Shown here: positions 1 to 7,478 of the stretch, piece after piece
Numbering within the stretch: position 1 is the first letter of the stretch
Layout of the letters: every line of letters begins with the position of its first letter
The notes under the pieces: generated by a model
The model's input: the letters and a program-made list of their open reading frames with translations, nothing else
Told to the model about the DNA's origin: nothing
Database searches by the model: none
Made by a program: the position numbers and the translations under genes
Origin: Actinomycetota bacterium
GTDB lineage: Bacteria > Actinomycetota > Thermoleophilia > Gaiellales > Gaiellaceae
NCBI GenBank assembly: GCA_013817555.1
Contig: JACDCN010000045.1
Span: 1 to 11,144 of the forward strand
Direction of reading: 5' to 3'
Length of the DNA stretch: 11,144 nucleotides

Positions 1-411
1 CGTGTCGATGGCGGCGACGTCCTCGCCGTCTACGAGGCGACCCGCGAGGCGGTGACACGAGCGAGGGCGGGCGAGGGACCGACTTTCATCGAAGCCGTGA
101 CGTACCGCGCCGCGCCCCATGCGACTGCCGACGACCCGTCGATCTACATCGATTCGGAGCGCGTCCGAGAGGAGAAGGAGAACGAGTGCGTGGGACGCTT
201 CGAGCGCTATCTGCTGCGCCGCGGCGTTCTCGACGGCGTGCGCGCGGAGGAGATCAAGCAGGAGGCGCTCGAGCTGATGCGGACGGGCATCGCCGAGGCG
301 GAGGCCGAGCCGGCCGCCGAGCCGGACCTCGTCTTCGAGCACGCGTACGCCGATCCCCCGCCGGGACTCGCAGACGACCTCGCGGAGCTCAGGAGGGTTC
401 TCGGTGAGTGA
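1..411 (+). CDS. 2-oxoacid dehydrogenase E1 component, alpha subunit (3' part)
   Basis: C-terminal ~136 residues of a thiamine-diphosphate dependent E1 alpha subunit (pyruvate or branched-chain 2-oxoacid dehydrogenase). It enters the window already in frame. With E1 beta it decarboxylates a 2-oxoacid and passes the acyl group to the lipoyl E2. Visible family marks are VDGGDVLAVYEATREAV, the TFIEAVTYR strand, and the loop PHATADDPS, which corresponds to the regulatory/active-site loop usually written TYRxGPHTTADDP. The end is a charged helical tail. The frame is open from base 1, so the GTG at 52 is internal and not the start. The stop overlaps the start of the E1 beta gene by 8 bases, so the two are translationally coupled. 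Pyruvate versus branched-chain substrate cannot be decided from this fragment; the acyl-CoA dehydrogenase downstream slightly favours a branched-chain role. Confidence 0.9.
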   Translation, partial: RVDGGDVLAVYEATREAVTRARAGEGPTFIEAVTYRAAPHATADDPSIYIDSERVREEKENECVGRFERYLLRRGVLDGVRAEEIKQEALELMRTGIAEAEAEPAAEPDLVFEHAYADPPPGLADDLAELRRVLGE

Positions 412-1378
412 GCGCTTCCTCGTAGAGGCTGTCAATGACGCGCTCCATGTCGAGCTCGAGCGAGACCCTTCGGTGCTGGTCATGGGCGAGGACGTCGGTC
501 GCTTGGGCGGAGTCTTCCGGGCGACGGCCGGGCTTCAGGAGCGATTCGGCGCCGATCGCTGCGTGGACACGCCGCTGGCGGAAGCGGGAATCCTCGGCAC
601 CGCGGTCGGGCTCTGCATGGCCGGCTGGCGCCCGGTCTGCGAGATGCAGTACGACGCCTTCAGCTACCCGGCGCTCGATCAGCTGATCAACCATGTGGGG
701 AGGTACCGCTGGCGCACTCGCGGGAAGATGTCCTTCCCGCTGGTCATTCGCATGCCCTACGGGGGCGGCGTGCGCGCGCCCGAGCTGCACGACGACTCTC
801 CGGAGACGTACTACGTGCACACCCCCGGTGTGAAGGTGGCGATCCCTTCTACGCCCGCAGATGCCAAGGGTCTGCTCGCCGCAGCGATCCGCGACCCCGA
901 CCCGGTGGTGATCTTCGAGCCGAAGCTGATCTACCGCACCGCGCGAGGTGAAGTGCCCGAGGGCGAGCACGTCGTTCCGCTCGGCGAGGCGCGCGTCGCC
1001 CGCGATGGCGCGGATGTCACGCTGGTCGCCTACGGCGCCATGGTGCCGCTCGCCGAACGAGCGGCGGATGCGCTCGAGGGCGAGGCGTCATGTGAGGTGC
1101 TCGACCTTCGGAGCCTGAAGCCACTCGACGAGGATGCGCTGCTCGCGTCGGTCGGCAAAACGGGGCGGGCGGTGCTGATTCAAGAGGCGCCACGAATGTG
1201 CGGGTACGCGGCGGAGGTCGCGGCCGTGCTCGCCGAGAAGGCGATCTTCGACCTCCGCGGGCCGGTGCTGCGGGTGACGGGCTACGACGTTCCCTATCCC
1301 TATTGGCAGATCGAAGATGTCTACATGCCGTCGGTCGCTCGTGTCGTGGACGCCGTCCGGCGGGTCCTCGCAGCGTAG
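404..1378 (+). CDS. 2-oxoacid dehydrogenase E1 component, beta subunit
   Basis: Complete 324-residue E1 beta subunit, the usual length. It forms the alpha2beta2 TPP enzyme that decarboxylates pyruvate or branched-chain 2-oxoacids. Motifs: VMGEDVGRLGGVF (residues 26-38), DTPLAEAGILGTAVGL (55-70) carrying the cofactor-activating glutamate E60, the segment EMQYDAFSYPALDQLINHV, IRMPYGGG, PVVIFEPK, and the C-terminal half typical of transketolase C domains (VTLVAYGAM, LDLRSLKPLD, RVTGYDVPYPY). The GTG start at 404 is supported by AGGAGG at 391-396, seven bases upstream and inside the alpha gene. The downstream HIRAN gene begins 4 bases after the stop. The EMQYDAFSYPA wording resembles actinobacterial E1 beta proteins annotated as branched-chain type, which is my inference. 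No E2 or E3 gene follows, so those subunits must be encoded elsewhere. Confidence 0.93.
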   Translation: MSERFLVEAVNDALHVELERDPSVLVMGEDVGRLGGVFRATAGLQERFGADRCVDTPLAEAGILGTAVGLCMAGWRPVCEMQYDAFSYPALDQLINHVGRYRWRTRGKMSFPLVIRMPYGGGVRAPELHDDSPETYYVHTPGVKVAIPSTPADAKGLLAAAIRDPDPVVIFEPKLIYRTARGEVPEGEHVVPLGEARVARDGADVTLVAYGAMVPLAERAADALEGEASCEVLDLRSLKPLDEDALLASVGKTGRAVLIQEAPRMCGYAAEVAAVLAEKAIFDLRGPVLRVTGYDVPYPYWQIEDVYMPSVARVVDAVRRVLAA

Positions 1379-1382
1379 AGCG

Positions 1383-1769
1383 GTGGCAGAGCGGCTCCGC
1401 CTCTGGCTGGAGCGAGGCGACCGCGGATACCACCTCCGTGACGCGGCAACCGGGCGCCCGGTGCGCTGGGAGGATCCTCGCATCCGCGTCGTCCCCGCAG
1501 CCGGTGTCTCCTACAGGCCGGAAGCGCTCGCCGATCCCTCCTTCGACCCAGGGCGCAGGCTGGCTCTCCTACACGAGCCAGACAACCCTCATGATCCCGA
1601 CGCGGTTGCCATCTATAACGACGAGCGGACCCTCCAGCTCGGCTACGTCCCGGCCGCAGTCGCTCCCGAGCTCACCGGCGACGAGCAAGCAGTGTCGCTC
1701 TGGCGCGTCGAGGGCGGCTTGCGCGTGCTGATCGCCCCTGCCGATGCCTGGATCGGTACCCCTCGCTAG
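1383..1769 (+). CDS. stand-alone HIRAN-domain protein
   Basis: Protein of 128 residues with a HIRAN domain. The diagnostic core is LALLHEPDNPHDPDAVAIY (residues 60-78) followed by LQLGYVP (85-90) and an alanine-rich helix; VSYRPEAL (42-49) fits the first strand region. HIRAN domains are best known fused to SNF2 helicases (Rad5/HLTF), where they bind DNA 3' ends. Small bacterial stand-alone forms exist, and their role is largely unknown. The first ~35 residues are basic and Arg-rich with no family I recognise. I place the start at the GTG 4 bases after the E1 beta stop. The open frame extends further upstream inside E1 beta (ATG at 1317), but that part is an out-of-frame shadow. No strong ribosome binding site is visible, so it probably relies on coupling. 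The domain call is firm; any function is not. Confidence 0.82.
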   Translation: MAERLRLWLERGDRGYHLRDAATGRPVRWEDPRIRVVPAAGVSYRPEALADPSFDPGRRLALLHEPDNPHDPDAVAIYNDERTLQLGYVPAAVAPELTGDEQAVSLWRVEGGLRVLIAPADAWIGTPR

Positions 1770-1794
1770 TCTCCTCAGTAGTGAGCTGAGAGAC
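1769..1794 (+). terminator. bulged hairpin ending the E1-HIRAN operon
   Basis: GTCTC-(C)-TCAG pairs with CTGAGAGAC through 9 base pairs with one bulged C and a 7-nt loop (TAGTGAG). It begins on the last base of the HIRAN stop codon. There is no T-run after it, which is common in high-GC actinobacteria. The position suggests it protects or ends the transcript; termination itself is inferred. Confidence 0.5.
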
Positions 1795-1972
1795 GGACTC
1801 TTGCGCGGCGGCGGGGTACGGGACTACGTCATGCGCTGGGTATCGACACGGCAACGAGTTGAAGAGCGGCGAGTTGTCGAGGTCGAAGAAATCGAGACCG
1901 TCGAGCGACGCTCCAGCACTTGGTCTCCTACGAGTGCGAGCGGTAGAAGCGGATCCCCTAAGACTGAGGGCA
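1795..1972. other. gene-poor spacer
   Basis: Between the operon-end hairpin and the GNAT remnant I see no protein family on either strand. Several frames are open but read as Arg/Ser-rich filler. An ATG at 1831 opens a frame with a Glu/Val-rich stretch (VEERRVVEVEEIETVERR) that then becomes Ser/Pro-rich and runs into the next gene. This looks like decayed sequence rather than a gene. Confidence 0.4.
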
Positions 1973-2062
1973 GTGGTCGACCCGCCGTACCGGATCGTCT
2001 CCGAACGTTTGGTCATTCGCTGCTGGGAGCAAGGCCGAACGCGCAGCCCTCGAACGCGTTGA
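1973..2062 (+). pseudogene. N-terminal remnant of a GNAT N-acetyltransferase
   Basis: From a GTG at 1973, preceded by TGAGGG at 1965-1970, the frame reads VDPPYRIVSERLVIRCWE. This matches the first strand of RimJ/RimL-type GNAT acetyltransferases (typically PPYRIETERLVLRCWEP..DA). After the Glu at about 2027-2029 the family pattern is lost and a stop comes at 2060. A shifted frame continues for a few residues (KAERAALERVE) before its own stop at about 2064, so a frameshift followed by truncation is possible. No acetyl-CoA binding motif is present downstream. I read it as the surviving first ~20 codons of a deleted acetyltransferase gene. The short length limits confidence. Confidence 0.5.
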
Positions 2063-2125
2063 GTAGTCTCCCGCCCGACTTCCCTGACCGCTCGTTCAGA
2101 CGGATCCTTCGAGGAGGTGCCTAGG

Positions 2126-3292
2126 TTGATCGTTCCCGAGCTCCCCGCCGACATCCGCGAGCTCAAGGAGCGTGTCGGGAGGTTCCTCGAGAAGGAGGTC
2201 TACCCGCTCGAGGCGGTGATCGCGGAGCGCGGCTCGATCGATCCCGGGGAGCTCGACGAGCTTCGACGCATGGCCCGTGATGCGGGCTTTGCGATGCTCA
2301 ACATGCCTCGTGAGCACGGCGGACGCGACCTTTCCATGCTCGGCCAGGTTGCTCTGGAGGAAGAGTCGGGTAAGGCGACGAACGGCCTGGGCTTCGCGGT
2401 GGTGGACCGTGGACCGCGGGAGCTGCTCGAGATCGCGACGCCCGAGCAGGTCCAGCGCTTCATCGCCCCCGTCGCCCGTGGCGAGTATCGCGAGGCCTGG
2501 GCCCTGACCGAGCCCGGCGCCGGCTCGGATCTCGCCGGACTCCAGGCGAGCGCCGTCCGCGACGGAGACGAGTGGGTGCTGAACGGCGAAAAGTGGTTCG
2601 TGACGAGCGAAGGCGATCCCGGTTTCTACATCGTCCTGGCCGTCGCGGAAGGCGAGCAGACACTATTCATCGTGGAGCCACACGCACCCGGGCTCGAGAT
2701 CGTTCGGACGCCTCGGTTCCTGCACGACCCATACATCGACCACCATCCGGAGATCGTCTTCCGCGACTGTCGCGTGCCCGAGACGAACCGTTTACCAGCG
2801 AGCGGCGACGAGGGCGCGAAGGAGTGGATTCTCGTCGAGCGGCTCTTCATCGCGGCCCGCTGCTGCGGCGCCGCCGAGCGGCTTCTCGACGAGGCGAGCG
2901 CGTGGGCGCAGCAGCGCGAGGCGTTCGGCGCGCGGCTCGCCGAGCACCAAGGGGTCGCGTTCCAACTCGCCGACTCGTTGACCGAGCTTCTCGCGGGACG
3001 GCTTCTGACGTATCACGCCGCGCACGCGTTCGACACCCTTGCGGACCGCAAGATCGTCCACGGGAAGGTGGCGATGGCCAAGCTCTTCGCCTCCGAGATG
3101 GCGGGGAGGGCGGCCGATCGCGCCCTCCAGGTCTTCGGGGGCCGCGGCTACATGGTCGAGAACCCGGCCGCCCGCTTCTATCGCGAGCTCCGGGTCGACC
3201 GTATCTGGGAGGGTACGAGCGAGATCCAACGCCTCGTGATCGCTCGCGGCCTCTTCAAGCGCGGCGCGGCTGCCTACCTGGGCTGGGAATAG
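2126..3292 (+). CDS. acyl-CoA dehydrogenase family protein
   Basis: FAD-dependent acyl-CoA dehydrogenase of 388 residues, the normal length, introducing a 2,3-double bond into an acyl-CoA and passing electrons to an electron-transfer flavoprotein. Domains in order: helical N domain (VGRFLEKEVYPLE, PREHGGRDLS), middle beta domain with AWALTEPGAGSDLAGL and LNGEKWFVTS, and C helical domain with FGARLAEHQGVAFQLAD, QVFGGRGYMVENP and the end motif RIWEGTSEIQR. The Glu of WEGT (about residue 362) is at the catalytic-base position used by most family members. The start is placed at TTG 2126 because AGGAGG at 2112-2117 lies 8 bases upstream; the GTG at 2117 overlaps that site and would have no spacing. 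Substrate is unknown. It stands alone, but nearby E1 genes make branched-chain or short acyl-CoAs possible substrates. Confidence 0.93.
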   Translation: MIVPELPADIRELKERVGRFLEKEVYPLEAVIAERGSIDPGELDELRRMARDAGFAMLNMPREHGGRDLSMLGQVALEEESGKATNGLGFAVVDRGPRELLEIATPEQVQRFIAPVARGEYREAWALTEPGAGSDLAGLQASAVRDGDEWVLNGEKWFVTSEGDPGFYIVLAVAEGEQTLFIVEPHAPGLEIVRTPRFLHDPYIDHHPEIVFRDCRVPETNRLPASGDEGAKEWILVERLFIAARCCGAAERLLDEASAWAQQREAFGARLAEHQGVAFQLADSLTELLAGRLLTYHAAHAFDTLADRKIVHGKVAMAKLFASEMAGRAADRALQVFGGRGYMVENPAARFYRELRVDRIWEGTSEIQRLVIARGLFKRGAAAYLGWE

Positions 3293-3383
3293 GCGGCACA
3301 GCTGTCGAAGTGATCTCGCCCGCTGTGTGACCTGCGACCCATCCGGTGACGTATCGCAGGCGACACCTAACGCGGAGGATCAC
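3293..3383. other. spacer with inverted repeats before the SIMPL gene
   Basis: This 91-base gap holds two simple inverted repeats: CACAGC (3297-3302) with GCTGTG (3322-3327), and CCTGCGA (3331-3337) with TCGCAGG (3354-3360). The first may help end the dehydrogenase transcript. The second lies where an operator or promoter for the next gene would sit. I see no convincing -35/-10 pair. Confidence 0.3.
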
Positions 3384-4079
3384 ATGAAGCGCTTGTTGCT
3401 CGCAGTTGCCGCCCTCTTCACCGTCGTCGCCCTTGCGGGAGCCGTCGGCCTGCCGGATCTCGCCGGTGCCCAGGACTCCCCTGAGGGTGACACCATCACT
3501 GTGACCGGCATCGGCTCGATCGAGGCCGTTCCGAACGAAGCCCAGATGTCCTTTGGCGTCGAGACGCGTGCTCCTACCGCAAAAGCCGCCGTTGCAGCGA
3601 ACGCGGACGCTATGCGCAAGATCTTGAACGCGCTTCGCCAGGCGCGCGGTCGCGAGATCGCCACGCAGTGGGTCAGCGTGTATCCCGTCACGAACGACAC
3701 GGGCGCCGTCGACGGCTACGCGGCTTCGAACAGCGTTTCGGCAACGTCGGACGTCGACGACGCGGCCGCGCTGATCGATGCGGCTGCCGAAGCGGGCGCG
3801 AACCAGATCTCGGGGCCTGGTCTCAGCTCGAGCAACGCCGAGGCGTTGTATCGGCAGGCGCTCGGCAAGGCGGTCGCCGAGGCACGTGCGCGCGCCGAGG
3901 TGCTCGCGAAGGCAGCCGGACGGTCGCTCGGCGAGATCACGAGCATCTCCGAGGGCACTGCCGCGACGCCGTATCCGTACGCCGAGCGCGCAGCATTGGA
4001 CGCCGCCTCGACGCCGATCGTCCCCGGCGAGCAGGAGACGATGGCGAGCATCACTGTCACCTTCTCGCTCCGTTCGTAG
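3384..4079 (+). CDS. secreted SIMPL-domain (DUF541) protein
   Basis: Protein of 231 residues with a signal peptide: MKRLLL basic start, hydrophobic core to about residue 22, likely cut after AGA near residue 30. The mature part has the SIMPL/DUF541 pattern: ITVTGIGSIEAVPNEAQMSFGVET at its start, a helix rich in Ala with repeated NADAMRKILNAL, the strand WVSVYPVTNDTG, the SNSVSATSDVDDAAALIDAAAEAGANQISG segment, a long Ala/Arg helix (EARARAEVLAKAAG) and a closing strand SITVTFSL. Relatives include Brucella BP26 and other cell-envelope proteins of unclear function that form oligomers. Start ATG 3384 has GGAGG at 3374-3378, five bases away; an upstream in-frame ATG (3327) lacks one and would precede the signal peptide. 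It appears monocistronic. The family is clear, the biochemical role is not. Confidence 0.88.
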   Translation: MKRLLLAVAALFTVVALAGAVGLPDLAGAQDSPEGDTITVTGIGSIEAVPNEAQMSFGVETRAPTAKAAVAANADAMRKILNALRQARGREIATQWVSVYPVTNDTGAVDGYAASNSVSATSDVDDAAALIDAAAEAGANQISGPGLSSSNAEALYRQALGKAVAEARARAEVLAKAAGRSLGEITSISEGTAATPYPYAERAALDAASTPIVPGEQETMASITVTFSLRS

Positions 4080-4120
4080 TTGGCGCGCGAAAATCCCTGA
4101 AGCCGGCCGCTGCGCTCCCG

Positions 4121-4155
4121 GGATGGGGTCAGGCCGAGGAGGTCTGACCCCATCC
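4121..4155. repeat. palindromic repeat element, copy 1
   Basis: Perfect 12-bp arms GGATGGGGTCAG (4121-4132) and CTGACCCCATCC (4144-4155), extended inward by GCC/GGT to 15 pairs with one G-U around the loop GAGGA. The core 4125-4150 matches the reverse complement of 4529-4554 at 22 of 26 bases. It lies 41 bases after the SIMPL stop and directly before the ltrA-like fragment, so it may act as a terminator, but there is no T-run. A second copy of the same core makes a dispersed repeat family likely. Confidence 0.75.
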
Positions 4156-4161
4156 GTGAGT

Positions 4162-4518
4162 ATGGCGGCCGTGTCCCAGATCGAACCGGATCGCACCGCA
4201 CGCGTCTCGACGCTCGAGCTCTTTTTCGACCTCGTCTTTGTCTTCACGATCACGCAGCTGACGGCGGTGCTAGTCGCGGGCGGAGATGCCGTGGCGATTG
4301 CCCAAGTCGTTCTCATGCTCACGGTGATCTGGTGGATGTATGACGGCTACGCCTGGCTGACGAACGCGATCGCCACCGATCATCTACGCCACCGGCTTCT
4401 CCTTATCGGCGGGATGGGCGCGTTCCTCGTCATCGCGCTCGCCGTGCCGGCAGCATTCGGTGGGCAGGTAGGAGTGCTCGCGGCGGTCGTCGCGGCTGCG
4501 CTGGTGGTCGAGGGATCC
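4162..4518 (+). pseudogene. truncated low-temperature-requirement A (LtrA)-like membrane protein
   Basis: From ATG 4162 (GTG 4156 also possible) the frame gives about 118 residues with the LtrA N-terminal signature: RVSTLELFFDLVFVFTITQLT, then IWWMYDGYAWLTNA, DHLRHRLLLIGGMGAFLVIALAVPAAFG. LtrA proteins are multi-pass membrane proteins of unknown function, normally about 350-400 residues. Here hydrophobic homology stops at about 4515 (AAALVVEGS), immediately before repeat copy 2. The frame then stays open to 4740 only by reading antisense to the end of glnA. So roughly two thirds of the gene, including most membrane segments, are missing. The AGGAGG in the loop of repeat copy 1 (4137-4142) is too far (13-19 bases) to be a good ribosome site. 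I call it a remnant; expression of the two or three remaining membrane segments cannot be excluded. Confidence 0.8.
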
Positions 4519-4524
4519 TGGGGG

Positions 4525-4558
4525 CCGAGGGTCAGACCTCACAGGCCTAACCCCTCGG
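4525..4558 (-). terminator. palindromic repeat element, copy 2, probable glnA terminator
   Basis: Outer arms CCGAGGG (4525-4531) and CCCTCGG (4552-4558) plus inner pairing CCT/AGG and neighbours form an imperfect hairpin with a CAC loop. It starts 8 bases beyond the glnA stop on the - strand. Its core 4529-4554 is the inverted copy of the element at 4125-4150, with four differences (22/26 identical). There is no T-run on the glnA strand, so terminator function is inferred from position and stem strength. Confidence 0.6.
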
Positions 4559-4566
4559 CTCGGGAA

Positions 4567-6015
<1,449 letters not shown>

Positions 6016-6020
6016 TTTCG

Positions 6021-6027
6021 CCTCCTC
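6021..6027 (-). promoter_or_regulatory. glnA ribosome binding site
   Basis: GAGGAGG on the - strand, five bases before ATG 6015. It decides this start over the in-frame GTG at 6039 and lies about ten bases beyond the T-run of the leader terminator. Confidence 0.85.
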
Positions 6028-6037
6028 GATTCGGACC

Positions 6038-6075
6038 AATAAAAAGACCCCAGAACTCTCAAGAGTCCTGAGGCC
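6038..6075 (-). terminator. intrinsic terminator inside the glnA leader (attenuator)
   Basis: On the glnA strand, GGCCTCAGGACTC (6075-6063) pairs with GAGTTCTGGGGTC (6058-6046) through 13 pairs, three of them G-U, around the loop TTGA, followed at once by TTTTTATT (6045-6038). This is a textbook intrinsic terminator, yet it sits between the predicted promoter and the glnA ribosome site with no gene before it. It is therefore best read as a regulated attenuator rather than the end of another gene. Confidence 0.85.
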
Positions 6076-6107
6076 ACGTCGCCTCGGCAGGGAGCTTCTT
6101 CGTTCCC
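6067..6107 (-). promoter_or_regulatory. two hexaloop hairpins overlapping the attenuator (candidate antiterminator)
   Basis: Hairpin 1: GGGA(A)C (6107-6102) with G(C)TCCC (6095-6090), loop GAAGAA. Hairpin 2: GAGGC (6085-6081) with GCCTC (6074-6070), loop GACGTG, extendable by CCT/AGG across a 3-nt bulge if hairpin 1 opens. The 3' strand of hairpin 2 is the 5' arm of the terminator, so both cannot form together. Two hexaloop hairpins, the second overlapping a terminator, is the layout of leaders controlled by ANTAR-domain antiterminators (EutV, NasR). The loops have G at position 4 as in that class but G rather than A at position 1, so the match is partial. A small-molecule riboswitch or simple attenuator remains possible. 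Confidence 0.45.
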
Positions 6108-6119
6108 GACCTGAACCTC

Positions 6120-6149
6120 ACCTTAGCCGTGCTCGCGGACGGCCGTCAA
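6120..6149 (-). promoter_or_regulatory. glnA promoter
   Basis: TTGACG (6149-6144), an 18-base spacer, then TAAGGT (6125-6120) on the - strand. Transcription would start near 6112, giving a leader of about 97 bases that begins just before hairpin 1. This spacing agrees well with the attenuator reading. Confidence 0.6.
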
Positions 6150-6463
6150 GCTTGCAGTCGTCCGAAACGGCATCTTGGGGGCATCGTCTGCGGCAGGGAC
6201 TGTCCGAACGTGGAGAGCCGCCGATCGAGCGAGAGGACGTTCTTTCTCACTGTCATGAGGTCGTTGATGCGTGCGCAAGCCAAGCTGGACCGAATGCTGG
6301 ATCTACTAGAGGCTTGATGTGAAAGTCGTGGTCATGACAGGACGCGCTCGCACACAGCGGACGAGGCGCTCATGCGCAAGCCCGAGGAGCGGATCGCTCA
6401 CCACGAGGCCAAGCTCGCCGAGGAGCGGGCTGCTCGCGGCGAAAACGCCGCATAGCATCCGGA
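6150..6463. other. spacer without a convincing gene
   Basis: Divergent region between the glnA promoter and the ABC-operon promoter. On the + strand two tiny frames look slightly protein-like: 6255-6317 (20 codons, MRSLMRAQAKLDRMLDLLEA) and 6372-6455 (27 codons, rich in Glu, Ala and Arg, containing EERIAHHEAKLAEERAARG). Both would form charged helices, but neither has a clear ribosome site or a family I recognise, and they lie in the same phase modulo three with stops between. They may be decayed coding sequence. Confidence 0.35.
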
Positions 6464-6492
6464 TTGACCACAGCCGCTCGGGTCGCTATCCT
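6464..6492 (+). promoter_or_regulatory. promoter of the ABC transporter operon
   Basis: TTGACC (6464-6469), a 17-base spacer, and TATCCT (6487-6492) fit a sigma-70 type promoter. A start near 6499 leaves a leader of about 107 bases before GTG 6606. The leader includes a weak GGGCC/GGCCC inverted repeat (around 6539-6555) and no other recognised structure. Confidence 0.6.
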
Positions 6493-6605
6493 CCGCGACT
6501 TGATGATGCTCGCTCGTAGCTGAGACACCCGTTGCCATGGGCCCCCACTAGGCCCGGCGCTGGCTTGCCCATTTCTCGCTACGCAGTACCTCGAAGGAGC
6601 ATCAG

Positions 6606-7478
6606 GTGACGGAGATTCGAGAAGCACCATCCATGAAGGCCGTGGCCCGCGATCTTGTCGTTGCGGTCGAGGCTCATGAGCTCCGGAAGGAGTTCAAGGT
6701 CCCCGACCGCAAGAAGGGTCGCTTCGGCCGCAAGACACGGGTCGCTCTCGACGGGGTCTCGTTCACCCTCGGACGTGGCGAGACGGTGGCAATCCTCGGA
6801 CAGAACGGCTCGGGGAAATCGACGCTTGTCCGGCTCCTCTCGACGCTCTTGTTGCCGGACGGCGGCTCTGCCGTGATCTTCGGTCACGATGTCGTCTCCG
6901 ACGCTCGCGCCGTGCGCAGGCTGGTGAACCGCGTCTCCGTGGAGGCGTCGTTCTTCAAGAAGATGTCGTCGGCCGAGAACCTCGGCTACGCGTCGCGCTA
7001 CTACGGAATGACCGCTGCGGACACGAAAGATCTGATCCCCGAGATCCTCGAGCGCGTCGGCTTCCCGCGCGATCGCCGAGACGAGCCGATGGAGAACCTC
7101 TCGCGCGGGATGCAGCAGAAGGTCGCACTGGCGAGAGCGCTGCTCACGTCCCCAGTGCTGCTCTTGCTCGACGAGCCGACAACGGGGCTCGACCCGCGCT
7201 CGAAGCTCGAGGTTCAGGACTTCATCCGCGAGATCCGAACGAACCACGACTCGACGATCCTCCTCTGCACGCACGACCTGGCGGAGGCGGAGACGCTCGC
7301 CGAACGCGTCGGGATCCTCGACCGCGGCCGCCTGCTCGCGCTCGAGCCGGCAGACGATCTCAAGCGACGCTACGGCTGTGGGACGCTCGAGGAGGCGTTC
7401 TTCTCGGCGACCGGCCGCGCGTTCGAGGCGGAAGGAGACGAAGACGACGAAGACGACGACCGGGAGGTGTTCGCATGA
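6606..7478 (+). CDS. ABC-2 type exporter ATPase 1
   Basis: ABC ATPase of 290 residues that powers the permease encoded next. Walker A GQNGSGKST (65-73), signature LSRGMQQKV (165-173), Walker B VLLLLDEP with D189 and E190, D-loop GLD (194-196) and H-loop H223 (CTHD) are all present, so it should hydrolyse ATP. At the Q-loop position the sequence reads VSVEASFF, with Glu113 where Gln is usual. The C-terminus has the family TLEEAFFSATGRAF and then an acidic tail (GDEDDEDDDREVF, 277-289). GTG 6606 is preceded by AAGGAG at 6594-6599, six bases away. The stop overlaps an ATG at 7475 (ATGA). The cargo is unknown; relatives export drugs, lipids or polysaccharides. Confidence 0.93.
   Translation: MTEIREAPSMKAVARDLVVAVEAHELRKEFKVPDRKKGRFGRKTRVALDGVSFTLGRGETVAILGQNGSGKSTLVRLLSTLLLPDGGSAVIFGHDVVSDARAVRRLVNRVSVEASFFKKMSSAENLGYASRYYGMTAADTKDLIPEILERVGFPRDRRDEPMENLSRGMQQKVALARALLTSPVLLLLDEPTTGLDPRSKLEVQDFIREIRTNHDSTILLCTHDLAEAETLAERVGILDRGRLLALEPADDLKRRYGCGTLEEAFFSATGRAFEAEGDEDDEDDDREVFA

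Noticed and set aside
2117..2119. GTG 2117 as start of the acyl-CoA dehydrogenase
   Set aside because: It overlaps the AGGAGG ribosome site itself. TTG 2126 lies at a normal 8-base spacing.
3255..4322. A - strand open frame of about 355 codons opposite the SIMPL gene and the ltrA fragment
   Set aside because: It crosses several unrelated + strand features and the repeat element, and its sequence resembles no protein.
6021..6120. Known glutamine riboswitch in the glnA leader
   Set aside because: I could not find the conserved core I associate with the glnA or Downstream-peptide RNA motifs. Only short purine-rich similarities are present, so I kept the neutral attenuator call.
6319..6519. Open frame of 66 codons from GTG 6319
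   Set aside because: Arg/Ser-rich, no ribosome site, runs through the promoter region and shows no family pattern.
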